Numbered from the stretch's first letter, positions 15,472 through 23,640 are shown. The stretch: 34,793 nucleotides of DNA from Actinomycetales bacterium (GCA_015654575.1 JAATGR010000201.1:1-34793); one strand, 5' to 3'. Notes: generated by a model not told the origin, from the letters alone. Numbers and translations: made by a program.

Positions 15472-15529
15472 TGAGTGTCCACGACACGCGGTTCGACGCG
15501 GTGTCTGGTCCGCGTGTCGTGAACACTCA
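15472..15529. repeat. long intergenic palindrome (20-bp arms)
   Basis: TGAGTGTCCACGACACGCGG (15472-15491) is repeated in inverse at 15510-15529 with a single mismatch, separated by an 18-nt loop. It starts 21 bp after the fumarylacetoacetase-family stop and lies between that gene and the convergent DUF4190-like gene. It may act as a two-way terminator, but such long high-identity arms also suggest a dispersed REP-like element. The other bases up to 15599 show nothing recognisable. Confidence 0.75.
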
Positions 15530-15599
15530 GCGTCTGCAGGACGGACGACGGGGCACTAGCCCGCGCTGGCTCGGCCGCCTCGGTGACAGGGGCGCGGGC

Positions 15600-15926
15600 T
15601 CAGTTACAGGTGATGGTGACGCCGCTGGAGAGCTCGTGGATGCCAGGGCCAAGGTCGGCGCACTGGCCGAGAAGCGAGGACGCGGCCACCACCGCGACGA
15701 TGATCACGATGATCGTGAGGACGACGGCGATCGACCCGATGATGATCGCCGCGAGCGCCCAGCCGTTCTTCACGCCTGCCTTCCGGCTCTGCACCAGCGC
15801 AACGATGCCCAGGATGAGACCGACGATCGAGGCGAAGAACGAGACGATGAAGGCGACGATGCCCAGCACTCGCCCGGGAACGGGCGCCGCGGGAGCTGCC
15901 GAATAGGACTCGGGGGAAGCGGTCAT
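15600..15926 (-). CDS. DUF4190-like small membrane protein
   Basis: A 108-residue protein: a short Pro/Ala-rich N-terminus, two closely spaced hydrophobic helices (VLGIVAFIVSFFASIVGLILGIVALVQS and WALAAIIIGSIAVVLTIIVIIVAVVAAS) joined by a basic turn RKAGVKNG, then a short tail with two Cys (QCADLGPGIHEL, TITCN) that may form a disulfide outside the cell. This is the DUF4190 layout common in actinobacteria; its function is unknown. The ATG at 15924-15926 is supported by GGAGGATCCCC. A longer frame upstream lacks both homology and a ribosome site. It is monocistronic. TTATTCACAG, resembling a DnaA box, lies about 82 bp upstream (16009-16018). Confidence 0.75.
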   Translation of the reverse strand: MTASPESYSAAPAAPVPGRVLGIVAFIVSFFASIVGLILGIVALVQSRKAGVKNGWALAAIIIGSIAVVLTIIVIIVAVVAASSLLGQCADLGPGIHELSSGVTITCN

Positions 15927-16051
15927 GGGGATCCTCCAGAATGTTGTTTCGCCGGTCGGTGCGACACGGCGTTCAGAACATAGCGGATTCCCAGACTCCG
16001 CGCAGAGGTTATTCACAGGGAGCACAGCACCGGCGCCCGGGGGCATAAGAA

Positions 16052-17524
16052 TCAGCCCGCCGTCGAGCCGTCGGAGCCGCGATGTCGCGGGAGGACCACC
16101 GGAATCGCGGCGGTCACCGCCTCAAGACCCGACAACCGCGCCGGGGACAACTGCTTGGCGACCTCCTCGCGGGACATCAGCCCCGCCTCCACCACCAGAT
16201 CGGCGACCGGATGCCCGGTCAGCAGCGCCGTCTTCGCCAGCGCCGCAGCGGCCGCATAGCCGATGAACGGCGTCAGCGCGGTGATCACCCCGACCGAGGA
16301 GTCGACCATCGCACCCAGCCGGTCGCGGTTGGCGGTGATGCCCTCGACGCAGTTGACGCGCAGCGTCCACATCGCCTGCCGCATCCAGGTGATCGACTGG
16401 AAGATCGAGTGCGCGATCACCGGCTCGAAGGCGTTCAGCTGCAGCTGGCCCCCCTCCACCGCCATCGTCACGGTGAGATCGGCACCGGCGACCGCGAACG
16501 CGACCTGGTTCACGACCTCGGGGATGACCGGGTTCACCTTGCCCGGCATGATGCTCGACCCCGCCTGGCGCGCGGGGAGGTTGATCTCGCCGAAGCCCGC
16601 CTGCGGTCCGCTGGAGAGCAGCCGCAGATCGTTGCAGATCTTCGACAGCTTGATGGCGTTGCGCTTGAGGGAGCCCGAGAACGACATGAACCCGCCGGTG
16701 TCGCTCGTGGACTCGACGAGATCGTCGGCGGTCTCCAGCTCCAAGCCGGAGATCTCCCGCAGGTGATGCACGACCTTCGCCGCGTAGTCCGGGTGGGTGG
16801 TGATGCCGGTGCCGATCGCGGTCGCACCGAGATTCACCTCGTGCAGCAGCCAGGCGTTCTCGCGCAGCCGGTTCTCGTCCTCCCAGAGGGTGGTGGCGAA
16901 GCCGTGGAACTCCTGCCCGAGGGTCATCGGCACGGCATCCTGCAGTTGCGTGCGCCCGACCTTGAGCACGTCGTGGAACTCCACGGCCTTGGCGCCGAAC
17001 GCTTGATGCAGCAGGCGCAGCTCGGTCAGCAGGCTCTGCAGCGTCAGGGCGAGTCCGACCTTGATCGCGCTCGGGTAGACGTCGTTGGTCGACTGGCTGC
17101 GGTTGGTGTCGTCGATGGGCGAGAGGAACGCGTAGTCGCCCTTAGGCCTACCGGCGAGCTCCAGCGCGACGTTGGTGATCACCTCGTTCGCGTTCATGTT
17201 GGTCGAGGTGCCCGCGCCGCCCTGGATGACCCCGACCACGAACTGGTCGTGGAAGCCGCCGTCGATCACCAGCTGCGCGGCGCGGTCGATGAGATCGGCC
17301 TTGTCCTCCGACAGCACGCCGATGTCGCGGTTGGCCCGCGCCGCCGCCTGTTTCACCATGGCGAGCGCGGTCACGAGGTCGCCGTAGACCGAGATCGGGC
17401 GCGTCGCGATCGGGAAGTTCTCCAGCGCCCGCGCGGTGTGGACGCCCCAGTACGCGTCGGCGGGGATCTCCTTGGATCCGAGCGAATCGGTCTCGGTGCG
17501 GGTGGGCGTCGTCGCCAGGTCCAT
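16052..17524 (-). CDS. aspA: aspartate ammonia-lyase
   Basis: A 490-residue member of the fumarase/aspartase superfamily. The N-terminus TETDSLGSKEIPADAYWGVHTARALENFPI is typical of aspartase rather than fumarase C. The superfamily signature GSSIMPGKVNPV, with the catalytic Ser pair at residues 322-324, is intact, as are GGAGTSTNMNANEVITN and the threonine-rich VGRTQLQDAVPMTLGQE. It reversibly converts L-aspartate to fumarate and ammonia in the cytoplasm. A longer open frame runs to 17809, but family homology begins at the ATG 17522-17524. The 109-bp upstream gap contains a GTACAG-CTGTAC inverted repeat that could be an operator. Confidence 0.94.
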   Translation of the reverse strand: MDLATTPTRTETDSLGSKEIPADAYWGVHTARALENFPIATRPISVYGDLVTALAMVKQAAARANRDIGVLSEDKADLIDRAAQLVIDGGFHDQFVVGVIQGGAGTSTNMNANEVITNVALELAGRPKGDYAFLSPIDDTNRSQSTNDVYPSAIKVGLALTLQSLLTELRLLHQAFGAKAVEFHDVLKVGRTQLQDAVPMTLGQEFHGFATTLWEDENRLRENAWLLHEVNLGATAIGTGITTHPDYAAKVVHHLREISGLELETADDLVESTSDTGGFMSFSGSLKRNAIKLSKICNDLRLLSSGPQAGFGEINLPARQAGSSIMPGKVNPVIPEVVNQVAFAVAGADLTVTMAVEGGQLQLNAFEPVIAHSIFQSITWMRQAMWTLRVNCVEGITANRDRLGAMVDSSVGVITALTPFIGYAAAAALAKTALLTGHPVADLVVEAGLMSREEVAKQLSPARLSGLEAVTAAIPVVLPRHRGSDGSTAG

Positions 17525-17601
17525 GCGTCGTCCTTGTGGGTCGTCGGCCGGTTGTTCCTCGAGCCTATGCGCACCGCCCGGACGGCACCGTTGGCCCTGC
17601 G

Positions 17602-17616
17602 GTACAGGAGCTGTAC
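17602..17616. promoter_or_regulatory. GTACAG-GAG-CTGTAC inverted repeat between the phosphoesterase gene and aspA
   Basis: A perfect 6-3-6 inverted repeat 18 bp downstream of the metallophosphoesterase stop and 77 bp upstream of the aspA start. GCGG and CACCGC flank it and lengthen the possible stem. It could be an operator for aspA or a small terminator hairpin for the phosphoesterase; the sequence does not decide between them. Confidence 0.35.
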
Positions 17617-17633
17617 ACCGCGGCGCAGACAGG

Positions 17634-18539
17634 TCAGCGGGATGGCTTGCGGGAGAACGCCTCGAGGCGCTGCTCCGGGGTGAGCGCCGCCATCCGTGCC
17701 ACCCAGGCGGCGTCGAAGACCTCGGCGGGCTCCGCCCCGGCCACCGGCACCACGGCGTGCGTGATGACGTCGTCGTACACGTGCACGAGGTGGAACGACT
17801 GGCCCGCATCCATCCCGTTGACCTCTTCCGGCGGGGCCGCGAGGTTCATCGTGTAGCACGTCGCGGCGGCGACGCTGACGGGGATGCCGGCGAAGGTGCC
17901 GCTGGTCGAGTAGTGCAGGTGCCCGGCGAGGATGCCCCGCACGTCCGTGCCGGCGATCACGCCCGCCAGCCGGGACTGGTCACGCAGTTCCAGGATGTCG
18001 AAGAACGGCACGTGGCTCGGCAGCGGTGGGTGGTGCATCGCGAGGATCGTGCCGAGCGGCGCGGGCTCGGTGAGCATGCCCGCCAGCCACTCCAGCTGGC
18101 GGGCGTCGAGCTCGCCGTGATGCCACCCGGGGACCGTGGTATCGAGGGCGATCAGACGCAGCCCCCCGAGATCCCAGACGCCGGTCACCGGATCCTCGGT
18201 GGGAGCGGCGTCCAACAGCCCCGCCCGGAGCGCCGGACGCTCGTCGTGGTTCCCGGCCACCCACACCACCGGAGTGCCCAGGCGCTCCGCGACCGGTTCG
18301 ACTGCCGCACGCAGCGCCGCGTAGGCAGCGGGTTCGCCGAGGTCGGTGAGATCGCCGGTGATCACGATCGCATCGGGCGCCGACCGCAGCCGCTCGATCG
18401 CGTCGAGCGACGCACGCAGGTGCGCGTCGGCCGGGTAGCGATCTCCCAGCAGCGCGCCACCCGCAAGAAGATGCGTGTCGCTCAGATGCAGCAGCACCCG
18501 ACGCGCCGGCGGATACTGTCCGAACCTCACGGCTGTCAC
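17634..18539 (-). CDS. metallophosphoesterase, cyclic-nucleotide phosphodiesterase-like (CpdA type)
   Basis: A 301-residue calcineurin-fold phosphoesterase. All metal motifs are visible in order: HLSDTHL (D-x-H), ITGDLTDLG (GD), VAGNHDERP (GNHD), MHHPPLP and AGHLHYS (GHxH). The order and spacing match class III cyclic-nucleotide phosphodiesterases related to CpdA and Rv0805, which cleave cAMP or other phosphodiesters with two metal ions. The GTG at 18537-18539 is chosen because TAGGCT lies exactly six bases upstream (leaderless); a second GTG nine bases later is possible. Upstream on the same strand, 67 bp away, ends the small membrane gene of the Pit operon. Confidence 0.87.
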   Translation of the reverse strand: MTAVRFGQYPPARRVLLHLSDTHLLAGGALLGDRYPADAHLRASLDAIERLRSAPDAIVITGDLTDLGEPAAYAALRAAVEPVAERLGTPVVWVAGNHDERPALRAGLLDAAPTEDPVTGVWDLGGLRLIALDTTVPGWHHGELDARQLEWLAGMLTEPAPLGTILAMHHPPLPSHVPFFDILELRDQSRLAGVIAGTDVRGILAGHLHYSTSGTFAGIPVSVAAATCYTMNLAAPPEEVNGMDAGQSFHLVHVYDDVITHAVVPVAGAEPAEVFDAAWVARMAALTPEQRLEAFSRKPSR

Positions 18540-18545
18540 CCGCCC

Positions 18546-18551
18546 AGCCTA
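18546..18551 (-). promoter_or_regulatory. -10 element of the metallophosphoesterase (leaderless)
   Basis: On the minus strand TAGGCT is followed by GGGCGG and then the GTG at 18539. This implies an independent promoter inside the 67-bp gap after the Pit operon. Confidence 0.5.
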
Positions 18552-18606
18552 CGACCGGTGACCGAGAGGGGGCGGCGCGGCAGGGTCTGCGGATGCCGGA
18601 GCGAGA

Positions 18607-18939
18607 TCAGTGGGCGACGATCAGCAGCAGTCCACCGAGCACAGCGAGCGCGCACAGCGCGAACGAGCCGTACGCGGCCAGCAGCGCGACCCGCTTCTGG
18701 CCCGCCGTCAGTGGGCTCTTCTTCGCCGCCTTCGCCGCAGCCTTCGCCGCCTTCGCCAGCTCCTTCGGAGTGACGACGGTGATGGCATCCGTGAACTCGG
18801 CGGGCGCGACCACCGGGGCCCGGCCCGCGCGCACCAGCATCCGCAACCCGATCGCGTAGAGGCCGACCACGACCACCGCCGCGACGAGCGCCACCACGAA
18901 CACCTCGACGAAGGCGAGCCAGTCGATCTGGACGTTCAT
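18607..18939 (-). CDS. small membrane protein coupled to the Pit phosphate transporter
   Basis: A 110-residue protein that I do not recognise as a named family. It has an N-terminal transmembrane helix (AFVEVFVVALVAAVVVVGLYAIGL), a cytoplasmic-looking stretch that includes a Lys/Ala helix (ELAKAAKAAAKAAKKSPL), and a second transmembrane helix (LLAAYGSFALCALAVLGGLLLIV). Its ATG at 18937-18939 overlaps the TGA of the Pit transporter (ATGA), so translation is coupled and a role as accessory subunit or modulator of phosphate transport is plausible. It differs from the PhoU-like DUF47 protein that often accompanies Pit. Confidence 0.75.
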   Translation of the reverse strand: MNVQIDWLAFVEVFVVALVAAVVVVGLYAIGLRMLVRAGRAPVVAPAEFTDAITVVTPKELAKAAKAAAKAAKKSPLTAGQKRVALLAAYGSFALCALAVLGGLLLIVAH

Positions 18940-20201
18940 CGCGGTCCCCCGTTCCCGTCGCGCGGCGCATCCTGCCGTCCACCCGACCGCTCGGCCTTGG
19001 CCTGCTCGCGCACCAGCCGGCGCTGACGGCGCGTGGGCGGCGGGTTGCGCTTGACCTTCACCGCGCGGCCGGATGCCGCCACCTCGCTCATCGCGTTGGC
19101 CGCCGTGACCTCGTCGCGACGCGAGCGCACGAAGATGTAGACGATGGCGACGAGCGCGAGCGCCGCATCCACGACGATGCCCCAGATACCCAGCCACGAC
19201 ACCAGCAGCGCGGCCGCCGCACCCACCAGCCCCGAGGCGGGCAGCGTGATCAGCCAGCCGAGGGTGATGCGACCGACCGTGCGCCACCGCACCTTCGAGC
19301 CACGGCGCCCGAGGCCGGATCCGATCACCGAGCCGGAGGCGACCTGGGTGGTCGACAGGGCGAAGCCCAGCGCGGACGAGGCGAGGATCGTCGCCGCGGT
19401 CGAGGTCTCGGCGGAGAACCCCTGCGCCGGCTTCACCTCGGTCAGCCCCCGGCCGAGCGTGCGGATGATGCGCCAGCCGCCGGTGTAGGTTCCGAGCGCG
19501 ATCGTGAACGCACAGGCCAGGATCACCCACAGTTGCGGATCCGCGTCGGCGGAATCCTGCCAGCCGGCCATGATCAGCGCCAGCGTGATGACGCCCATCG
19601 TCTTCTGCGCATCGTTGGTGCCGTGCGCCAGCGCGACCAGCGACGACGAGAAGATCTGCCCCCAGCGGAAACCGTCACGGCCGTCGGGCTTGTTGTCGTA
19701 GCGCCGCGTCAGCGCATACGCGAGCTTCGTCGCCCCGAAGGCGATCACGCCCGCCGTCAGCGGCGAGAGGAGCGCGGGCAGCACCACCTTGCTCAGCACC
19801 ACGCCGAAGTCGATCGCCATCGCCCCGACGCCGACCATCGTCGCGCCGATGAGGCCGCCGAACAAGGCGTGGGAGGAGCTCGACGGCAGCCCGAGCAGCC
19901 AGGTGAGCATGTTCCAGGTGATCGCACCGATCAGCCCGGCGAAGATCAGCGGCAGGAAGGCGCTCGCGGTGATCTGGTCTTCCTGGATGATGCCGTGGGA
20001 GATGGTCTTCGACACCTCCGTGGACAGGAACGCGCCCGCCAGATTCAGCACCGCGGCGAGCAGCACCGCGACCTTCGGCTTGAGCGCGCCGGTGGCGATC
20101 GGCGTCGCCATCGCGTTCGCGGTGTCGTGGAAGCCGTTCGTGAAGTCGAAGAAGAGTCCGAGGCCGATGACCAGGACGACGATCAGGGCTGCGGTCTCCA
20201 C
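18936..20201 (-). CDS. pitA: low-affinity inorganic phosphate transporter, PiT family
   Basis: A 421-residue PiT permease (metal-phosphate/H+ symport). The two inverted PiT signature repeats are present: GFHDTANAMATPIATGALKP near the N-terminus and SLVALAHGTNDAQKTMGVITLAL in the middle. SLVGLPSSS-type sequence appears as LLGLPSSSSHALFGGLIGA. About ten hydrophobic segments precede a basic cytoplasmic tail of about 70 residues (VKVKRNPPPTRRQRRL and following), which is longer than in E. coli-type Pit. The start is GTG 20199-20201. A PHO-box-like triple repeat lies 62-94 bp upstream, so PhoP control in low phosphate is likely. The gene overlaps the small membrane gene at its 3' end. Confidence 0.93.
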   Translation of the reverse strand: METAALIVVLVIGLGLFFDFTNGFHDTANAMATPIATGALKPKVAVLLAAVLNLAGAFLSTEVSKTISHGIIQEDQITASAFLPLIFAGLIGAITWNMLTWLLGLPSSSSHALFGGLIGATMVGVGAMAIDFGVVLSKVVLPALLSPLTAGVIAFGATKLAYALTRRYDNKPDGRDGFRWGQIFSSSLVALAHGTNDAQKTMGVITLALIMAGWQDSADADPQLWVILACAFTIALGTYTGGWRIIRTLGRGLTEVKPAQGFSAETSTAATILASSALGFALSTTQVASGSVIGSGLGRRGSKVRWRTVGRITLGWLITLPASGLVGAAAALLVSWLGIWGIVVDAALALVAIVYIFVRSRRDEVTAANAMSEVAASGRAVKVKRNPPPTRRQRRLVREQAKAERSGGRQDAPRDGNGGPR

Positions 20202-20262
20202 CGGTCGCTTTCGTTCGGGAGGGGGTGGGAGGTGCCGACGGAGTCGGCGGTGCGAACGAACA

Positions 20263-20295
20263 GTTCACCGTGGGTTCAGCGTCGGGTAACCGGGC
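20263..20295. promoter_or_regulatory. PHO-box-like direct repeats (PhoP operator) near pitA
   Basis: Three contiguous 11-bp units lie on the plus strand: GTTCACCGTGG, GTTCAGCGTCG and a weaker GGTAACCGGGC. The first two closely follow the actinobacterial PhoP direct-repeat unit G(G/T)TCAYYYR(G/C)G, with the same 11-bp spacing. The site is 62 bp from the divergent pitA start and 93 bp from the oligopeptidase gene. PhoP binding is inferred from the pattern only. Confidence 0.6.
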
Positions 20296-20375
20296 CGAGG
20301 AAATCCTTACACCGGGGATGCATACGGTCAACTCGACGAGGCATGCGCGGCCGCTGCATCCGCTGTGCACTCCGT

Positions 20376-20381
20376 TAGCGT
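20376..20381 (+). promoter_or_regulatory. -10 element of the oligopeptidase gene (leaderless)
   Basis: TAGCGT followed by six bases (GAGGGG) and the GTG at 20388. The GAGGGG directly abuts the start codon, too close to work as a normal Shine-Dalgarno. Confidence 0.45.
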
Positions 20382-20387
20382 GAGGGG

Positions 20388-22493
20388 GTGACCGATTCCC
20401 TTCCCCCCGTCGCCGACCGCCGCCCCACCGACCGTGTCCACCATGGAGATACGTTCTCCGACCCGTACGAATGGCTCCGTGCCAAGGACGATCCGGCGGT
20501 GCGGAACCACCTCGAGGCGGAGAACGCGTACACCGACTCCCGCACCGCTCACCTGGCCGGGCTCCGCGATCGGATCTTCGACGAGATCAAAGGACGCACG
20601 AAGGAGACCGACCTGTCGGTGCCGACCCGGCGCGGCCAGTGGTGGTACTACGGGCGGACGCTGGAGGGAAAGCAGTACGGCATCCAGTGCCGTGCCCCAC
20701 TCGCCTCTCCCGACGACTGGACGCCCCCGGAGCTGACGCCGGGCGAACTCGTCGACGGCGAACAGGTGCTGCTGGACGGCAACGACGAGGCCGACGGGCA
20801 GGAGTTCTTCTCCCTCGGCAGCTTCGAGGTCTCCACCGACGGCACGCTGCTGCTCTACGGCGTCGACCTCGAGGGGGACGAGCGATACACCGTGCGGCTG
20901 CGCGATCTGGCCACCGGCGAGACCCTCCCCGACACGATCGAGAACACGTCCTCCGGCGCGACGCTCTCCCCCGACGGCCGGTTCGTGGTCTACACGACGG
21001 TGGACGACGCGTGGCGTCCCGATACCGTCTGGCTGCACGAGATCGGCACACCCGTCGCAGGCGACGCGCAGCTGTTCCACGAGCCCGACGAGCGGTACTG
21101 GGTCGGCGCCGGCTTCACCCGCAGCGACCGCTACCTGGTGATCGGCGTGGGCTCGTCGGTGACGAGCGAGGAGTGGCTGCTGGATGCCGATGACCTGCGC
21201 GGCGAACCGCGGGTGGTGTGGCCGCGCAAAGAGGGTGTGGAGTACGACTCCTCGCACACGGTGGTCGGTGGCGAGGACGTGCTGTACATCCTGCACAACG
21301 ACGACGCGCTCGACTTCGAGCTGGTGCGGGTGGCGGCATCCGACCCTGCCGGACCGCGCGACGTCGTGCTCGCGCACGAGCCGGGCCGGCGCCTGCTGGG
21401 GGTGTCGACCTTCCGCGACTGGGGTGTGGCGGCGTACCGGCGCGACGGACTCGCACGGATCGGGATGCTCGACTACGCGACCGGCGCGGTCGCCGAGATC
21501 GCCTTCGACGAGCCGCTGTACTCGGTGGGCACCGCCGGCAACCCGGAGTGGGCGCCGCCGCTCCTGCGGCTCGGATACGGCTCCTTCGTGACACCGTCGA
21601 CGATCTCCGACTACGACGTCGCGACCGGCGAATTGCTGCTGCGCAAGCAGCAACCCGTCCTCGGAGGGTACGACCCCGCCGACTATGGGCAGGAACGCGT
21701 GTGGGCGGACGCCGCGGACGGCACCCGCATCCCGATCTCGCTGGTGTGGCGACGCTCCTTCGGCGAGCCGGGCGCGACCCCCCGGCCGGTGCATCTGTAC
21801 GGCTACGGGTCGTATGAGCACTCCATCGAGCCCGGGTTCTCGGTCGCACGACTGTCGGCGCTGGACCGCGGCGTCGTTTTCGCGATCGCGCACGTGCGCG
21901 GCGGCGGCGAGATGGGGCGGCAGTGGTACGAGGACGGCAAGCTGCTCGCCAAGCGCAACACCTTCACCGACTTCGTGGACGCCGCCCGGCACCTGGTCTC
22001 GCACGGGTATACGACACCGTCCCGGCTGGTCGCCGAGGGCGGCTCCGCCGGCGGGCTGCTGATGGGCGCCGTGGCGAACCTAGCACCGGAGCTGTTCGCC
22101 GGCATCCTCGCCGACGTGCCGTTCGTCGACGCGCTGACGACGATCCTCGACCCCTCGCTGCCGCTGACGGTGATCGAGTGGGACGAGTGGGGCGACCCGC
22201 TGCACGACGCCGAGGTATACGCGTACATGAAGTCGTACTCGCCGTACGAGAACGTCTCTTCCGGGGTGCGCTATCCGCGCATCCTCGCGGTGACCTCGTT
22301 CAATGACACCCGGGTGCTGTACGTGGAGCCGGCGAAGTGGGTCGCGCGGCTGCGCGAGGTGGGCGCCGACGCGCTGCTGAAGTGCGAGATGGTCGCCGGG
22401 CACGGCGGGGTCAGCGGCCGCTACGACGCCTGGCGCGAACGCGCGTTCGAACTGGCGTGGCTGTTCGACGTGCTGGGGGTGGCTCGGGTCTGA
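20388..22493 (+). CDS. ptrB: S9 family oligopeptidase B (protease II)
   Basis: A 701-residue cytoplasmic serine peptidase of family S9A. The N-terminus HHGDTFSDPYEWLRAKDDPAVRNHLEAEN and the beta-propeller region (residues of about 75-410) precede an alpha/beta hydrolase domain. The catalytic triad is visible: Ser553 in EGGSAGGLLMGAV, Asp640 in TSFNDTRVLYVEPAKW and His672 in AGHGGVSGRYD. EWDEWGDPLHDAEVYAYMKSYSPYENV matches oligopeptidase B, which cleaves short peptides after Arg or Lys, rather than prolyl oligopeptidase. The propeller excludes large substrates. The GTG start follows a TAGCGT -10 by six bases. It is divergent from pitA across 186 bp that includes the PHO-like repeats. Confidence 0.92.
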   Translation: MTDSLPPVADRRPTDRVHHGDTFSDPYEWLRAKDDPAVRNHLEAENAYTDSRTAHLAGLRDRIFDEIKGRTKETDLSVPTRRGQWWYYGRTLEGKQYGIQCRAPLASPDDWTPPELTPGELVDGEQVLLDGNDEADGQEFFSLGSFEVSTDGTLLLYGVDLEGDERYTVRLRDLATGETLPDTIENTSSGATLSPDGRFVVYTTVDDAWRPDTVWLHEIGTPVAGDAQLFHEPDERYWVGAGFTRSDRYLVIGVGSSVTSEEWLLDADDLRGEPRVVWPRKEGVEYDSSHTVVGGEDVLYILHNDDALDFELVRVAASDPAGPRDVVLAHEPGRRLLGVSTFRDWGVAAYRRDGLARIGMLDYATGAVAEIAFDEPLYSVGTAGNPEWAPPLLRLGYGSFVTPSTISDYDVATGELLLRKQQPVLGGYDPADYGQERVWADAADGTRIPISLVWRRSFGEPGATPRPVHLYGYGSYEHSIEPGFSVARLSALDRGVVFAIAHVRGGGEMGRQWYEDGKLLAKRNTFTDFVDAARHLVSHGYTTPSRLVAEGGSAGGLLMGAVANLAPELFAGILADVPFVDALTTILDPSLPLTVIEWDEWGDPLHDAEVYAYMKSYSPYENVSSGVRYPRILAVTSFNDTRVLYVEPAKWVARLREVGADALLKCEMVAGHGGVSGRYDAWRERAFELAWLFDVLGVARV

Positions 22494-22588
22494 GGCGGGG
22501 CACGCTGCTCGAGACCAGGCATCCCCCACGAAACGCGGTGCGATGCGCTCGAGTTCGGCGGGAATCCCTTTGCTCGGCGCGCCACCGG

Positions 22589-22626
22589 TTATGCACAGCG
22601 GGTGCGGACGCGGCGGTTGTCCACGG
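22589..22626. other. two DnaA-box-like nonamers upstream of the AbiEi-type gene
   Basis: TTATGCACA at 22589-22597 and TTGTCCACG at 22617-22625 each differ by one base from DnaA boxes (TTATCCACA and TTGTCCACA). They lie 28 bp apart in the same orientation in the 183-bp gap before the AbiEi-like gene. A dnaA gene and an AT-rich unwinding region are absent, so this is not an origin. The sites could be regulatory or coincidental. Nothing else is recognisable in the gap. Confidence 0.3.
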
Positions 22627-22676
22627 GTCGTTGCGGGACGGCGGCGGGTGCGGATGCAGCGGGCGAAGGTGGTCGG

Positions 22677-23627
22677 GTGATCACCCTCCAGGATGCGCCG
22701 CTGCTACTGGCCCGCGACGCGCTCACCGGTCCGCGGTTGCATCTCGACTCCTCTCTGCACCGAGTGCGGACAGGCGTCTACACCCCGCGCGACCTCTGGG
22801 AGAGGCTGCCGCCGTGGGAGCGTTATCACCTGCGCGTCATCGCCGTGCGACGCGCCTGGACGGAGCCCGTCTTCGCCCTCGAGTCGGCGGCGGCGCTCCA
22901 GTCGCTGCCGCTCTTCGGCAAGCCGCGCGAGATCCATCTCCTGGATGCGGGCGCCAGGAGCTGGCGCGAAGGGGACGTCGTCGTGCACGGCTCACGCGAC
23001 GAGCGCGCACTCGTGACACGCGACGGCTGCACCATGACCTCCGAGCTGGAGACGACGGTCGACCTGTGCCGCGTTCTACCTCCCGCCTTCGCGCGCGCGG
23101 TCGCCGACCGGTACCGGCGCCTCGCCGGGGACCGGGTCGACCTCGGCGCCCATGCGCGCGGGCAGGCCGGCAGGCGCGGACTGAGGCAGGTCGACTGGGT
23201 CCAGGCGCACGCAAACGGGCACGCGGAGTCAGCTGGCGAATCGGTGAGTATGGCCGTCATCGAGTGGCTCGGCTACGAGCTTCCCGAGCAGCAGGTCGAG
23301 TTCCGGTATGAGGGCGCCCGCGATCGTGTCGACATGTACTGGCGGCGGCTGCGCACGATCGGCGAATCGGACGGATACGGCAAGTACGACGCGTCCGACG
23401 TCGCGGCTTCGAAAGCGCACTTCGTCCGCGAGAAGCTGCGGGAAGATCGGCTGCGCCGGCACGAGGGCGGTTTCATCCGCTGGGACTGGAGCGACGCCAT
23501 GCAGTGGCGTCCGTTGGATGCCAAGCTGTCGGCCGGCGGCATCCCGGTCGTCGAGGCCCGCCAGCATGGCATGCTCGCCACCCTCGCGTCGAACCCGCGA
23601 TCGGTTCCTCGCCGAAACCGGGGATAA
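22677..23627 (+). CDS. AbiEi antitoxin-like N-terminus with DUF559/Vsr-like C-terminus
   Basis: A 316-residue protein of a type that is scattered and multi-copy in actinobacterial genomes. The N-terminal half (LLLARDALTGPRLHLDSSLHRVRTGVYTPRDLWERLPPWERYHLRVIAVRRAW and ALESAAALQSLPL) resembles AbiEi-type antitoxins. The C-terminal half (GESVSMAVIEWLGYELPEQQVEF, RVDMYWRRLRTIGESDGYGKYD, VREKLREDRLRR) resembles the restriction-endonuclease-like DUF559 domain; the D and E-x-D residues that would bind metal are partly retained. No AbiEii toxin gene is adjacent, so it is a solitary gene of unknown role. The GTG at 22677 is supported by GAAGGTGG. The frame opens further upstream at 22602 without a ribosome site. 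Confidence 0.65.
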   Translation: MITLQDAPLLLARDALTGPRLHLDSSLHRVRTGVYTPRDLWERLPPWERYHLRVIAVRRAWTEPVFALESAAALQSLPLFGKPREIHLLDAGARSWREGDVVVHGSRDERALVTRDGCTMTSELETTVDLCRVLPPAFARAVADRYRRLAGDRVDLGAHARGQAGRRGLRQVDWVQAHANGHAESAGESVSMAVIEWLGYELPEQQVEFRYEGARDRVDMYWRRLRTIGESDGYGKYDASDVAASKAHFVREKLREDRLRRHEGGFIRWDWSDAMQWRPLDAKLSAGGIPVVEARQHGMLATLASNPRSVPRRNRG

Positions 23628-23640
23628 CCGCTCAGCCATG

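Noticed and set aside
15472..15529. CRISPR-like unit or attachment site
   Set aside because: There is a single palindrome without regularly spaced direct repeats, cas genes, integrase or tRNA gene.
22589..22626. Possible replication origin from DnaA-box-like words
   Set aside because: Only two imperfect boxes, no AT-rich unwinding region and no dnaA, dnaN or recF genes nearby.
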